This document shows, in pieces, positions 1 through 6,687 of a stretch of 16,983 bases of DNA. Position numbers and translations under genes: made by a program. How positions within the stretch are numbered: the first letter of the stretch is position 1; every line of letters starts with the position of its first letter. The notes under the pieces were generated by a model. The model was given only the letters and a program-made list of their open reading frames with translations. It was not told the origin of the DNA and ran no database searches. Source of the DNA: Litoreibacter sp. (GTDB lineage Bacteria > Pseudomonadota > Alphaproteobacteria > Rhodobacterales > Rhodobacteraceae); the NCBI GenBank assembly GCA_013042765.1, contig JABDPP010000391.1, positions 1 through 16,983 on the forward strand, written 5' to 3'.

Positions 1-1
1 C

Positions 2-106
2 CACGCCGCAGCACTCTGCCTGAGCCGCGCCATCGCCCGTGCGGTGTTCGAAGCCACACCAAGCCCCGGCGACCTGCTGCCCACCTGGCAGGACCGCTTC
101 GCCTGA
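2..106 (+). CDS. C-terminal end of an unidentified protein (partial)
   Basis: Frame 2 is open from the window edge to TGA at 104-106. It encodes 34 residues that begin HAAALCLSRAIARAVFEA and end PTWQDRF-Ala. The Ala/Arg-rich helix followed by a short Pro-Gly-containing tail reads like the end of a folded enzyme. From memory it resembles the C-termini of P1-family (DmpA, S58) peptidases, but 34 residues cannot settle this, so no function is assigned. The GCC-Ala codon preference matches the rest of the window. The gene is tail-to-tail with the minus-strand hydrolase, with about 59 bases between the stops. Confidence 0.6.
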   Translation, partial: HAAALCLSRAIARAVFEATPSPGDLLPTWQDRFA

Positions 107-110
107 AGGC

Positions 111-146
111 GCTTTCATTTCTCGAAAAATATCCTCGCCGGAGGCT
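111..146 (-). repeat. Rhodobacteraceae-type intergenic repeat, probable 3'-end element
   Basis: Read on the minus strand, this stretch is GCCTCCGGCGAGGATATTTT followed by TCGAGAAATGAAAG. It lies between two convergent genes, about 20 bases past the hydrolase stop. From memory, a very similar string (GCCTCCGGCGGGNATATTT followed by an AATGAA-like tail) recurs at gene ends across Rhodobacteraceae genomes. The short GCC-TCC-GGC dyad followed by a T-run suggests a role in transcription termination or RNA 3'-end formation. Only one copy is present in this window, so its repeat nature is recalled, not demonstrated. Confidence 0.5.
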
Positions 147-165
147 CCCGACAGGGCCGCCGGGC

Positions 166-966
166 CTAGTCCTCGCCGAGATAGGCCCGCATCAGGACAG
201 AGTCCGGGTCGGCCAACCCGTCAATCACGTCGAAATGATGCCGCCCCGGCAGGATGACCTCGTCGCAGCCCCATGCTTCCGCCAGCCAGCGGTTCTGATC
301 GAGAAAGACCGGCCGCTCTTCGCTGCCCACCAGCGCGACGACACCAACCCCCTCCAAGGGCTTTCCGAGAACCGGGCTTTCCGCCCCGGCCTCCGCCGCA
401 TCGAGGCGCAGATCCGCGTTCATGCCCAGATCGAGGAACGGCCGCAGGTCCGACAGGGGGGAGATCGGCATCACCCGGGTGAGCCGCTCTGCCAACTCGG
501 GCGGCAGAACGCCGGGCATCGCCATGCGCGCCGCCAGATGCCCGCCGGCCGAATGACCCGCCAGAACGATCGGGCCGGCCACGCGGGCGGCCGCAGCCGC
601 TATGGCAGCGGCAATATGGGCGGTGATCTCACTGATCCGGACCTCGGGCGCGAGCGGATAGCCGACAATGGCAACGCTATAACCTCGTGCCAGACCGCCA
701 GCCGCGAAATGCGACCATTCCGACTTGCAGCGGGATTTCCAGTAGCCACCATGCACGAAGACCATCAGGCCCCGTGACGCGCCTTCCGGCAAAAACAGAT
801 CATAGCGCGCCCGAGGGTTCTCCCCGTAGGGAAGATCCAGCTCACAGGGCGTCGCTGCCCGAAAATCTGCGGCGGCGCTTTGCCAGCGCGCTGGATAGTC
901 CGCCCCACCGGGGACGAACCGGCCCACTTCATACGCGAGATCGCGCTGTTCCTGTGTCATGTCCAT
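166..966 (-). CDS. alpha/beta hydrolase, kynurenine formamidase / esterase-like
   Basis: A 266-residue cytoplasmic hydrolase of the alpha/beta fold. The oxyanion-hole motif HGGYW is at residues 72-76 and the nucleophile elbow GHSAGG at 137-142, with Ser139 as nucleophile. An acidic stretch, GSEERP, lies at 214-219. A late GRHHFDVI motif supplies the catalytic His, probably His244. The HGGYW/GHSAGG pair and the overall length fit the arylformamidase (KynB-like) and small esterase group, so an amide or ester hydrolase is likely; the substrate is unknown. I chose the ATG at 966. A TTG 18 bases upstream (984) is also in frame, and a second ATG at 960 is possible. There is no signal peptide. The gene follows the atp operon on the same strand but lies beyond that operon's terminator, so it is probably transcribed separately. 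No kynurenine pathway genes are nearby. Confidence 0.85.
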   Translation of the reverse strand: MDMTQEQRDLAYEVGRFVPGGADYPARWQSAAADFRAATPCELDLPYGENPRARYDLFLPEGASRGLMVFVHGGYWKSRCKSEWSHFAAGGLARGYSVAIVGYPLAPEVRISEITAHIAAAIAAAAARVAGPIVLAGHSAGGHLAARMAMPGVLPPELAERLTRVMPISPLSDLRPFLDLGMNADLRLDAAEAGAESPVLGKPLEGVGVVALVGSEERPVFLDQNRWLAEAWGCDEVILPGRHHFDVIDGLADPDSVLMRAYLGED

Positions 967-1026
967 GTGTCTCGGTAACCCCAAAATCCGGCCCGCTGCA
1001 AGGGGCCTTGCCGGTCCGCGCGACGC

Positions 1027-1062
1027 AAAAAAAGAAAAGGCCCCGGTCGCGAAACCGGGGCC
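1027..1062 (-). terminator. intrinsic terminator of the F0 ATP synthase operon
   Basis: On the minus strand a perfect 9-bp stem (GGCCCCGGT with ACCGGGGCC, plus-strand arms 1039-1047 and 1054-1062) encloses a 6-base loop. It is followed by a T-rich run of 12 bases, interrupted once, at plus-strand 1027-1038. It starts 22 bases after the atpF stop. This is a textbook Rho-independent terminator and separates the atp operon from the hydrolase gene. Confidence 0.93.
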
Positions 1063-1084
1063 CTGAATTCAGTGTGGTGCCAGA

Positions 1085-1639
1085 TCAGTGCAGCTTGGCT
1101 GCAACCTCTCCGATCGCGTCGTCGATCAGCTTACCCTGATCCGCCGCGGAGGTCTTCGCAGCAACAACCTCAGCCGCAGCCGAGATTGCAGCAGAGACAG
1201 CACGATCGCGGATGTCCTTGACCGCTGCGGCTTGCGCCGACTCGATCTGCTCGTCCGCCGCCTGCAGGCGCCGTGCGATGGACTCCTTGAGATCCTGTTT
1301 CGCCGCGTCGGCCGCAATCTGAGCGTCTTTCTTGGCGGTTTCGATGATCCGCTCCGCCTGCTCGGCCACTTCCTTCTGCTTGCGCTCGTAGCTGGCAAGG
1401 ATGGTCTGCGCCTCTTCACGCAGGGCCTTGGCTTCGTCGAGCTCGGAGCGAATGTTATCCGCCCGCTTGTCCAGAAGGCCGCCGATCAGACCGGGCACCT
1501 TGAGGTAGACCAGCACGCCGACGAACAGCAGGAACGAGATCAGAACCACGAAATCCGTGTTGCGCAGGGAGAAGAACACGTCTCCTGCGGCAAGCGCCGG
1601 GGCCGGGGCAAGGATGCCAAGTGCGATGAGTTTTTTCAT
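1085..1639 (-). CDS. atpF: F0F1 ATP synthase subunit b
   Basis: A 184-residue stator subunit of the F0 sector. It links the membrane a subunit to F1 and resists rotation. Residues 1-18 (MKKLIALGILAPAPALAA) look like a cleavable signal peptide with an Ala-x-Ala end. The true membrane helix is about residues 29-49 (FVVLISFLLFVGVLVYL), followed by the PGLIGGLLDKRADNIRSEL junction. A long charged, Ala-rich coiled coil runs to the end. It is the last gene of the operon. Only 4 bases separate it from the atpF' stop, and a GGGTAAGG ribosome site overlaps that stop, so the two stator genes are probably translationally coupled. It is distinguished from its neighbour b' by the N-terminal signal-like extension and the AERIIETAKKDA-type heptads. 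The sequence is complete, with no missing parts. Confidence 0.96.
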   Translation of the reverse strand: MKKLIALGILAPAPALAAGDVFFSLRNTDFVVLISFLLFVGVLVYLKVPGLIGGLLDKRADNIRSELDEAKALREEAQTILASYERKQKEVAEQAERIIETAKKDAQIAADAAKQDLKESIARRLQAADEQIESAQAAAVKDIRDRAVSAAISAAAEVVAAKTSAADQGKLIDDAIGEVAAKLH

Positions 1640-1643
1640 GGCC

Positions 1644-2168
1644 TTACCCTTTCAGCTTCGCGTTGACGGCAGCCGTGACGGAGCGCGCATCGATCTTGCC
1701 CGGGGACACCGCTGCAACGATGTCCTTGGCGATGTCGCGTGCGACCTCGGCGGCACTGTCGGCGGCACTGTCCCGGATTCCCGCGATGACCTTCTCGGAC
1801 TCGGCGGATTTCGCCGCGATCTCCGCATCGGCCACTGCGATGGCTTTGTTGAGATCGGCTTTGATCTCCGCCTTGGCGCTTTCGACGATCTCATTGGCTT
1901 CGGCACGGGCGTCGATGAGAGCTTTGTTGTAAGCCTCTTCTGCGTCGACCGCCTTCTGCTTGAGATCCTCAGCAGCCGCGATGTCATTGGTAATTGTGCC
2001 CTGGCGTTCCGCCAGAACGGCACTGATCCGCGGCAGCGCGATACGCGACAGCACGAAGTAGATCACGACAAGCGTGATCACCAACCAGAAGATCTGGTTC
2101 GGAAATGTGGAAAACTCCAGCTGCGGCATGCCCGCGGCTTCGGTTGCTCCTGTTGGCTCTGTTGCCAT
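1644..2168 (-). CDS. atpF': F0F1 ATP synthase subunit b' (second stator subunit)
   Basis: A 174-residue protein with one membrane helix at about residues 23-42 ([20 protein letters not shown]), the [15 protein letters not shown] junction typical of b', and a long charged coiled coil. It is also annotated as atpG or atpX in alphaproteobacteria. It pairs with the b subunit encoded next to it to form the heterodimeric peripheral stalk known from photosynthetic bacteria and many alphaproteobacteria. An acidic, Ala-rich N-terminus ([16 protein letters not shown]) precedes the membrane segment, with no cleavable signal. The start is supported by a strong GGAGG ribosome site 5 bases upstream of the ATG. 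It lies 76 bases after atpE; that gap carries a hairpin which may lower its expression relative to subunit c. Confidence 0.95.
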   Translation of the reverse strand: MATEPTGATEAAGMPQLEFSTFPNQIFWLVITLVVIYFVLSRIALPRISAVLAERQGTITNDIAAAEDLKQKAVDAEEAYNKALIDARAEANEIVESAKAEIKADLNKAIAVADAEIAAKSAESEKVIAGIRDSAADSAAEVARDIAKDIVAAVSPGKIDARSVTAAVNAKLKG

Positions 2169-2199
2169 GTCGTCCTCCGAAGTACCTAGCTACACCGGA

Positions 2200-2217
2200 C
2201 GGAGCGCCAACGCTCCG
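2200..2217 (-). promoter_or_regulatory. intercistronic hairpin between atpE and atpF'
   Basis: A perfect 7-bp stem (CGGAGCG with CGCTCCG) closes a TTGG loop on the minus strand, 27 bases after the atpE stop and before the atpF' ribosome site. There is no T-run after it, so full termination is unlikely. Because many c subunits are needed per complex but only one b and one b', a stem here plausibly stabilises the upstream atpE message or partly attenuates the stalk genes. That role is an inference from position. Confidence 0.6.
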
Positions 2218-2244
2218 CCCGACCGTAAGGATGTCAGAGTCGTC

Positions 2245-2481
2245 TTAGACGGCAAACATCAGCAGAAGTGCAACGAGGAACGAGAAGATCCCCAGCGCTT
2301 CCGCGAACGCAATACCGATGAACATCGTTGCTGTCTGGCCGGCAGCTGCCGACGGGTTGCGCAGAGCGCCGGACAGGAAGTTACCTACCACGTGGCCCAC
2401 GCCTACAGCAGCACCGCCCATACCGGTACATGCCAGACCTGCACCTACATAGGCACCCATTTGTACGATATCGCCTTCCAT
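2245..2481 (-). CDS. atpE: F0F1 ATP synthase subunit c (proteolipid)
   Basis: A 78-residue hairpin of two membrane helices that forms the rotating c-ring. Helix 1 (about residues 9-37) is glycine-rich ([17 protein letters not shown]) for tight packing. The polar loop carries Arg41-Asn42-Pro43, which contacts the central stalk. Helix 2 has the proton-binding carboxylate Glu61 in [11 protein letters not shown]. The residue after Glu61 is Ala, not the Ser/Thr typical of sodium-binding rings, so the coupling ion should be H+. A strong AAGGAG ribosome site lies 8 bases before the ATG, consistent with high expression. The atpB gene is 46 bases upstream. Length and composition are normal for alphaproteobacteria. 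Confidence 0.97.
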   Translation of the reverse strand: MEGDIVQMGAYVGAGLACTGMGGAAVGVGHVVGNFLSGALRNPSAAAGQTATMFIGIAFAEALGIFSFLVALLLMFAV

Positions 2482-2527
2482 GTCGAATTCTCCTTACGTT
2501 GGAATTGGCTAGATTAGTGTTCAGACC

Positions 2528-3286
2528 TTAGTGGTGCGGATGCAGCGCATCCTTCAGATACACGCAGGTCAGAATTGCGAAAACATAAGCCTGGATGAAG
2601 GACACCAGGACCTCGAGCGCATAGATCGCCGTGATCGCGAGGATCGAGAAGGGCGAAATAGCGAGCACTGCGGCAAAGGCCGCGAAAACTTTGATCACCG
2701 CGTGACCGGCCATCATGTTACCGGCCAGACGAATGGAGTGGCTCAGCGGACGGACGAAGTAGGAAATCACTTCGATCAGCGCCAGGACCGGGCGCAGCAC
2801 CAGCGGTGCGGAGCTGATCCAGAACACGCTCAGGAAGCCAAAGCCGTGCTTGACGAAGCCGAGGATGGTCACGGTCAGGAACACGCCCATGGCCAGAACC
2901 GCCGTCACAGCGATGTGGGATGTGGTGGTGAACGCCATTGGCAACAGGCCGAGGAAGTTCGAGAACACGATGAACATGAACAGTGTCATGATGTAAGGGA
3001 AGTACCTTACCCCGTCCTTGCCGCTCACGTCTTCGACCATCTTGTAGATGAAGCCGTAGGCAAGCTCTGCCACCGACTGGGTGCGGCTCGGCACGATGGC
3101 GCGGCGGCTGGTGCCCAGAACCAGAAGACCGATGATGCACAGAACACACAGGGCCATCCAGAGCGTCACGTTGGTGATCGTGAACATGCCCACAGGACCG
3201 TCGCCGATCAGCGGCTTCACGATAAACTGGTCCATCGGTTGAAAAACGAGACCGCCTTCTTCGGCGCCTTTTGCTTCGTCGGCCAC
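2528..3286 (-). CDS. atpB: F0F1 ATP synthase subunit a (proton half-channels)
   Basis: A 252-residue multi-pass protein that carries protons to and from the c-ring. The indispensable arginine is Arg186 in [13 protein letters not shown], equivalent to Arg210 of E. coli. Counting from it, His195 stands where E. coli has Glu219, Glu225 aligns with His245, and Gln232 in SFIQAY aligns with Gln252. This His/Glu exchange is known in mitochondria and alphaproteobacteria. Five to six hydrophobic segments are visible, starting near residue 41, and the protein ends LKDALHPHH. The N-terminus ([21 protein letters not shown]) is soluble, and the motif FIVKPL leads into the first amphipathic part. The gene starts 5 bases after the atpI stop. 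It is complete. Confidence 0.97.
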   Translation of the reverse strand: MADEAKGAEEGGLVFQPMDQFIVKPLIGDGPVGMFTITNVTLWMALCVLCIIGLLVLGTSRRAIVPSRTQSVAELAYGFIYKMVEDVSGKDGVRYFPYIMTLFMFIVFSNFLGLLPMAFTTTSHIAVTAVLAMGVFLTVTILGFVKHGFGFLSVFWISSAPLVLRPVLALIEVISYFVRPLSHSIRLAGNMMAGHAVIKVFAAFAAVLAISPFSILAITAIYALEVLVSFIQAYVFAILTCVYLKDALHPHH

Positions 3287-3291
3287 TTCGC

Positions 3292-3621
3292 TCAGTCCTT
3301 CTTCTTCGTGCGGGCTGCATGCGCCGCCTGATCTTCACCGACTTCTTTGGCCGTGCGGAGCATCACGTTCACCCCTGCGGCCATGCCGATCATTATAAAC
3401 AGCACCAGAAAAATTGGCTTTGTGCCAAAGAGCCAGTCGAGGCCCCATCCGATGCTAAAGCCGAGCGCGAGCCCGGCCACAAGTTCAATCACCATCCGCC
3501 AGGCAATGTGCGCCTGAGAATAATGTTCGTCTGCGCGCGCTTCGGGCGCTTGCGTCTCCTTCAGCGCCTTTATCCGGGTATCGAGCACGTCGAGACGCTC
3601 TTTTTTCGGATCTTCAGGCAT
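3292..3621 (-). CDS. atpI: AtpI, F0 assembly-associated membrane protein
   Basis: A small 109-residue membrane protein that opens the F0 operon. Family knowledge assigns AtpI a role in c-ring assembly and possibly Mg2+ handling. Residues 1-40 are charged and soluble ([20 protein letters not shown]). Two membrane helices follow, about 43-65 ([23 protein letters not shown]) and 69-88 ([20 protein letters not shown]), with a short GTK turn, and then a basic tail ending RTKKKD. I chose the ATG at 3621 because a TGAGG ribosome-site-like sequence lies about 8 bases upstream and the promoter lies just before it. A longer frame to 3699 would run through the -10 and -35 boxes and adds an Arg/Ser-rich stretch with no family resemblance. 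Confidence 0.9.
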   Translation of the reverse strand: MPEDPKKERLDVLDTRIKALKETQAPEARADEHYSQAHIAWRMVIELVAGLALGFSIGWGLDWLFGTKPIFLVLFIMIGMAAGVNVMLRTAKEVGEDQAAHAARTKKKD

Positions 3622-3648
3622 TAAATCGGACCTCAGACTTTTGACAGC

Positions 3649-3677
3649 TTGATAGGAAGAGCGGCGTTCAGAGTCAA
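3649..3677 (-). promoter_or_regulatory. sigma-70-type promoter of the atpIBEF'F operon
   Basis: On the minus strand TTGACT (plus 3672-3677) is separated by exactly 17 bases from TATCAA (plus 3649-3654). The inferred start lies near 3642, giving a leader of about 20 bases before the atpI ATG. The -35 box matches consensus at 5 of 6 positions and the -10 at 4 of 6 (TATAAT vs TATCAA). It is the best-spaced promoter upstream of atpI. Confidence 0.7.
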
Positions 3678-3732
3678 TTGGCCGCTGCGCCCTGGCCACC
3701 TATGTCTAATTATTTGTTTTTGAAAGATTATT

Positions 3733-3770
3733 ACGGGTCTCTTCAGATGCGGCCAATTCGCCGCACCCGT
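3733..3770 (+). other. two-part inverted repeat upstream of the arsR-type gene
   Basis: ACGGGT (3733-3738) pairs with ACCCGT (3765-3770), and inside it GCGGC (3749-3753) pairs with GCCGC (3760-3764). A 10-base bulge lies on the 5' side. No T-run follows. It is followed at 3773-3780 by the 8-base palindrome GGTGCACC. It could be a leader structure, a binding site or chance, and its role is unknown. Confidence 0.35.
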
Positions 3771-3790
3771 GAGGTGCACCGAAGGCACAT

Positions 3791-3806
3791 TCAACCATTT
3801 GGTTGA
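3791..3806 (+). promoter_or_regulatory. palindromic operator-like site before the arsR-type regulator
   Basis: TCAACC-ATTT-GGTTGA is a perfect 6-bp inverted repeat around a 4-base AT-rich centre, ending 31 bases before the regulator's ATG. The second arm overlaps a TTGACG string (3803-3808) that could act as a -35 box, though no convincing -10 follows. ArsR-type dimers bind short dyads of this size and commonly repress their own genes, so autoregulation is the natural reading; this is inferred. Confidence 0.65.
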
Positions 3807-3837
3807 CGATTAAGGCGCGAGCGCACAAGACAGGAGC

Positions 3838-4161
3838 ATGACAAGCACGCTCGATCAGGTTTTTGCAGCACTGGGCGACGGTACCCGCCGTCAGATCCTG
3901 ACCATGCTGCTGGAGGACGACATGGCCGTCACCGACGTGGCCGAGCCGTTCGAGATGTCGCTGGCCGCGGTCTCGAAGCATCTCGCGATCCTGACCCGTG
4001 CCGGCCTGATCAGCCAGGAAAAGCGCGGCCGCGTGAAATGGTGCAAGCTGGAGCCGCAGGCAATGCGCGAGGCGGTGGTCTGGATCGAGAGCTTCGGCCA
4101 GCTCGAAGCGCTGAATTTCGACGCGTTCGAAGAATTTCTTGAGCGGGAGTTGAGCGACTAG
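3838..4161 (+). CDS. ArsR-type winged-helix transcriptional regulator
   Basis: A 107-residue DNA-binding protein. LDQVFAALGDGTRRQIL at residues 5-21 is the classic ArsR-family first helix. The helix-turn-helix spans about 31-55 (VTDVAEPFEMSLAAVSKHL, with SKHL in the recognition helix). The beta wing follows at 59-71 (SQEKRGRVKWCKL). The metal-site motif ELCVC of metal sensors is absent, and only one Cys (residue 69) is present, so it is probably not a metal sensor of the ArsR/SmtB type. This subgroup is often encoded beside SRPBCC (AHSA1) proteins, but none is present here. A good AGGAG ribosome site lies 2 bases before the ATG (3832-3836). Its TAG overlaps the stop of the convergent exporter gene by 4 bases (CTAG, 4158-4161). 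The target genes are unknown; autoregulation through the upstream dyad is likely. Confidence 0.92.
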   Translation: MTSTLDQVFAALGDGTRRQILTMLLEDDMAVTDVAEPFEMSLAAVSKHLAILTRAGLISQEKRGRVKWCKLEPQAMREAVVWIESFGQLEALNFDAFEEFLERELSD

Positions 4162-5051
4162 GCTTTTGCCCGTGGCCCTTCCCGGATCAGCATCAGAAGT
4201 GCGATCACCGTCAGGCCGACCCCACCGACCGTCAGGGCCGGTGGCAACCCGTTGCCCAGCACAAGCTCCCACAGGATCACCCAGCTCGGTGTCAGGTAGG
4301 TATAGGCCATAACCTTGGCCGAGGGCAGACGCAGGGTTGCGTATTGCAGGAGCACGAAGGTCAGCGCGGAGGCACAGATGGCGACATAAAGCAGGACGAT
4401 CCAGATCAGTGGCCGCAGGGCCATCCAGTCGGTGGCGCGAATGTCCTGCCAGCCCCAGACGGTCAGAACGCACAAACCCGCCAGCAACATGCCGAAGGTG
4501 AACACGACCGGTGGCTCACCGCGGTTCAGCTTGCGCACCATGGGCGTGTAGATCGCGTGGGCCACGCAGCCCCAGAAATAGATGAACTCGCCGCGGCCGA
4601 TCTCGAACCGGGCCAGCGCCGCCAGATCGGCGCGAAAGATCACCCAAAGCGCCCCTGCCGCACCGACCGCCAGTGCCAGCGCCATCCACGGCGTGGTGAT
4701 CTGGCGCAAGAGCACATAGCCCGCGATCCCCGACAGGATGGGCGTCAGAGTAAAGACCGCGCTGGCGCTGACGGCGGGGGCGGTTTTCAGGCCTTCGAAC
4801 ATCAGCACGAAATAGATCGCAAAGAGCCCGCCCAGAACAAAGTAGCGCCACGGCGCTTGCGCGGCGCTGCGAGGCATGCCGGTGGTGGCCAGTGCCGCTA
4901 CACCGATCACAAGGGCCGCAATTGCGAAGCGGGCCCAGTTGATCGCGGCTGGTGCGATCTCGTTGGCGACCATGGTGCCCAGCGAGAACGAGCCCGCAAC
5001 CAGCACCGAGAAGGCGAGCATCGCGAGATGCCCGCGGCCGGCATCGCTCAC
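4158..5051 (-). CDS. DMT-superfamily transporter (EamA family)
   Basis: A 297-residue integral membrane protein with about ten hydrophobic segments in two repeated halves, as in EamA / RhaT-type drug-metabolite transporters. Examples are HLAMLAFSVLVAGSFSLG near the N-terminus and VMAYTYLTPSWVILWELVLG in the second half. PXXP-like ALTPILS and TYLTPSW elements sit at the equivalent position of each half (repeat helix 4), a hallmark of the family. Such proteins usually export amino acids, nucleosides or metabolites; the substrate cannot be told. The start is a GTG (5049-5051) whose last two bases and the following A form the TGA stop of the LysR gene, so the two are likely translationally coupled in one operon. 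The 3' end overlaps that of the convergent ArsR-type gene by 4 bases. Confidence 0.9.
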   Translation of the reverse strand: MSDAGRGHLAMLAFSVLVAGSFSLGTMVANEIAPAAINWARFAIAALVIGVAALATTGMPRSAAQAPWRYFVLGGLFAIYFVLMFEGLKTAPAVSASAVFTLTPILSGIAGYVLLRQITTPWMALALAVGAAGALWVIFRADLAALARFEIGRGEFIYFWGCVAHAIYTPMVRKLNRGEPPVVFTFGMLLAGLCVLTVWGWQDIRATDWMALRPLIWIVLLYVAICASALTFVLLQYATLRLPSAKVMAYTYLTPSWVILWELVLGNGLPPALTVGGVGLTVIALLMLIREGPRAKA

Positions 5052-5935
5052 AGGTCAGCCCAGCTCTTGGCTTCCTCTTTCAGGAAGGTGACGAAGGAAT
5101 GGACCTTCGCGGTGCGGTGCAGGTCCACATGGGTGACGCACCAGAAGGTCGAGAACCATTCGGGGTTCGGCTCCATCACCTCGACCATATCGGCATTGGC
5201 GTGACCGAGGTAGCTGGGCAGGAACCCGATCCCGGCCCCGGCCATCACCGCGTCCTGCACGGTGTTGGTGTCGGAGCATTTGTAGACCACGTTCTCCTCC
5301 GGCACGTACTCACCGATCCATTTCATGAACGGCGCGCGGGGATTGAGGTTGGAAACGCGGGCAAAGCGGTGGTTGGGGATGTCCTTCAGGCCATTCAGCG
5401 GGCCGTGGCGGTCGATGTATTCGCGATGCGCAAAGAGCCCCATCGGCAATTTGCCCAGCTCCTGCACGATATTGTCGAGGTCGTTGCCGGGCGCACCGGC
5501 GCGCAGGGCAACATGGGCCTCGCCATATTCCAGCCGCAGCGGGCGCAGGTCCACGATCAGCTCGGCCCGCACATCGGGGTGGTCGATCTGGTACTTGGTG
5601 AGGGTCTTGGCCATCAGGAGCGACATCTGCGGCACGCAGGTCACGATCAGCTCGCCGGAGACAGAAGCCCCGCGCCCGTGGATGCGCCCGGCCAGCTGGG
5701 TCAGCTGATCCTCGGTCGCGCTGGCGACCTGCAAGAGATCCTCGCCCGCCTCCGTCGGGGTGTAGCCGCGGGCATGGCGCTGAAAGAGCTTCGCGCCGAG
5801 CTTGCCTTCGAGGCTGTCGATATGACGGATTACAGTTGCGTGGTGGACGCCCAGCGCCTCCGCCGCGCCGCTGACCGTGCGCAGTCGCGCAACCTGATAG
5901 GCTGTTCGGAATTCATCCCAGTTGTCGATATCCAT
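5048..5935 (-). CDS. LysR-family transcriptional regulator
   Basis: A 295-residue regulator. The N-terminal winged helix-turn-helix spans about residues 5-64, with TVSGAAEALGVHHATVIRHIDSLEGKLGAKLF the typical LysR signature, followed by a linker helix and a periplasmic-binding-protein-like effector domain (from about 90). I used the ATG at 5935 because an AGGTG ribosome-site-like sequence lies 7 bases upstream; a GTG at 5953 would add only MDRCTD. The His-His pair at 31-32 in the HTH, in place of the common SQ(P)A(V/L)S, is a known variant in Rhodobacteraceae LysR proteins from memory. It is divergent from the azoreductase gene, with 101 bases between them, and overlaps the DMT exporter gene by 4 bases. 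By the usual LysR layout it may control azoR, its own operon, or both. Confidence 0.92.
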   Translation of the reverse strand: MDIDNWDEFRTAYQVARLRTVSGAAEALGVHHATVIRHIDSLEGKLGAKLFQRHARGYTPTEAGEDLLQVASATEDQLTQLAGRIHGRGASVSGELIVTCVPQMSLLMAKTLTKYQIDHPDVRAELIVDLRPLRLEYGEAHVALRAGAPGNDLDNIVQELGKLPMGLFAHREYIDRHGPLNGLKDIPNHRFARVSNLNPRAPFMKWIGEYVPEENVVYKCSDTNTVQDAVMAGAGIGFLPSYLGHANADMVEVMEPNPEWFSTFWCVTHVDLHRTAKVHSFVTFLKEEAKSWADL

Positions 5936-5975
5936 GTCTGTGCACCTGTCCACAGTTTGTGTTTAAAGTAGGAGA

Positions 5976-5998
5976 TTGCGTTTATATTCGCAGGGAAT
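5976..5998. promoter_or_regulatory. possible LysR binding / promoter region between lysR and azoR
   Basis: The divergent intergenic space is AT-rich relative to its surroundings and contains TGCG-tttatatt-CGCA (5977-5980 with 5989-5992), then ATTC-gcagg-GAAT (5986-5998). On the minus strand TATAAA (plus 5982-5987) could serve as the lysR -10 box. Neither dyad is an exact T-N11-A LysR box, so this is a candidate only. Confidence 0.35.
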
Positions 5999-6036
5999 AA
6001 AACGTCTGGCAATTAAAACATTCTGCAAGGATACAG

Positions 6037-6621
6037 ATGATGACCCTTCTTCATATCGACAGCTCTGCCCGCCAGACCGGTTCGGTCACGCGTGATCTGA
6101 GCGCCCGGATCGCAGATCAGCTTTCCCAAGGCGGCACAGAGGTGATCCGCCGCGATATCTCCGCCGGGTTCCCGGTCCTCTCCGAGGATTGGGTGAGCGC
6201 AAACTTCACCCCGGCCACTGAACGTACCGACGCACAGAAAGCCATCCTGGCAGCGTCTGACGCGCTGGTGGAGGAACTCAAGGCCGCCGATACGATCGTG
6301 ATCGGCCTGCCGATCTACAACTTCTCGGTTCCTGCCGCGGTCAAGACATGGATCGATCTGGTGGCCCGCGCCGGCCTGACCTTCAAATACACCGAAAACG
6401 GCCCCGAGGGCCTTCTGACCGGAAAACGCGCGATCATCGCGGTCGCGTCGGGCGGGACCAAGGCGGGATCCGAGATCGATTTCGCCACGACCTATATGCG
6501 CCACTTCCTCGGCTTTATCGGCATCACAGATGTGAGTTTCGTTTCCGCCGACCAGATGGCGATCGACGCGGACGCCGCACTGCAGGGCGCGAACCAGCAG
6601 ATTGAGGCGCTCGCCGCCTGA
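6037..6621 (+). CDS. azoR: FMN-dependent NADH-azoreductase (flavodoxin-like quinone reductase)
   Basis: A 194-residue enzyme of the AzoR / AcpD family, a cytoplasmic FMN dimer that passes electrons from NAD(P)H to quinones and azo compounds and probably guards against thiol-reactive quinones. The phosphate-binding SSAR is at residues 9-12, the FMN-binding PIYNF motif at 92-96, WIDLVARAGLTFKYTENGPEG at about 105-125 matches the family's strongest block, and ASGG is at 137-140. The family is usually about 200 residues, so it is full length. Two ATGs in tandem (6037 and 6040) follow AAGGA (6027-6031); either may be used. It is divergent from a LysR gene, which is the likely regulator. An 11-bp hairpin follows 24 bases after the stop. 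Confidence 0.93.
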   Translation: MMTLLHIDSSARQTGSVTRDLSARIADQLSQGGTEVIRRDISAGFPVLSEDWVSANFTPATERTDAQKAILAASDALVEELKAADTIVIGLPIYNFSVPAAVKTWIDLVARAGLTFKYTENGPEGLLTGKRAIIAVASGGTKAGSEIDFATTYMRHFLGFIGITDVSFVSADQMAIDADAALQGANQQIEALAA

Positions 6622-6645
6622 TCCCTTTGCCGGGCTTTGCCCCAA

Positions 6646-6675
6646 CGCTGCGCCCGCCCCTCCCCGGGCGCAGCG
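6646..6675 (+). terminator. strong hairpin downstream of azoR, probable terminator without a T-tract
   Basis: CGCTGCGCCCG (6646-6656) and CGGGCGCAGCG (6665-6675) form a perfect 11-bp GC-rich stem with an 8-base pyrimidine loop, beginning 24 bases after the azoR stop. No T-run follows on either strand. Its position fits transcript end formation for azoR, perhaps with Rho. Confidence 0.6.
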
Positions 6676-6687
6676 ATCTGGCGGCCG

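Noticed and set aside
3622..3699. Longer AtpI start at 3699
   Set aside because: It would read through the promoter boxes and adds non-family residues; ATG 3621 has a ribosome site.
3706..4473. 255-residue minus-strand ORF opposite the arsR-type gene
   Set aside because: It covers the operator region and crosses both the regulator and the exporter; the sense genes have clear family motifs and it has none.
4952..5971. 339-residue plus-strand ORF opposite the LysR gene
   Set aside because: Shadow of a well-recognised LysR protein; no motif.
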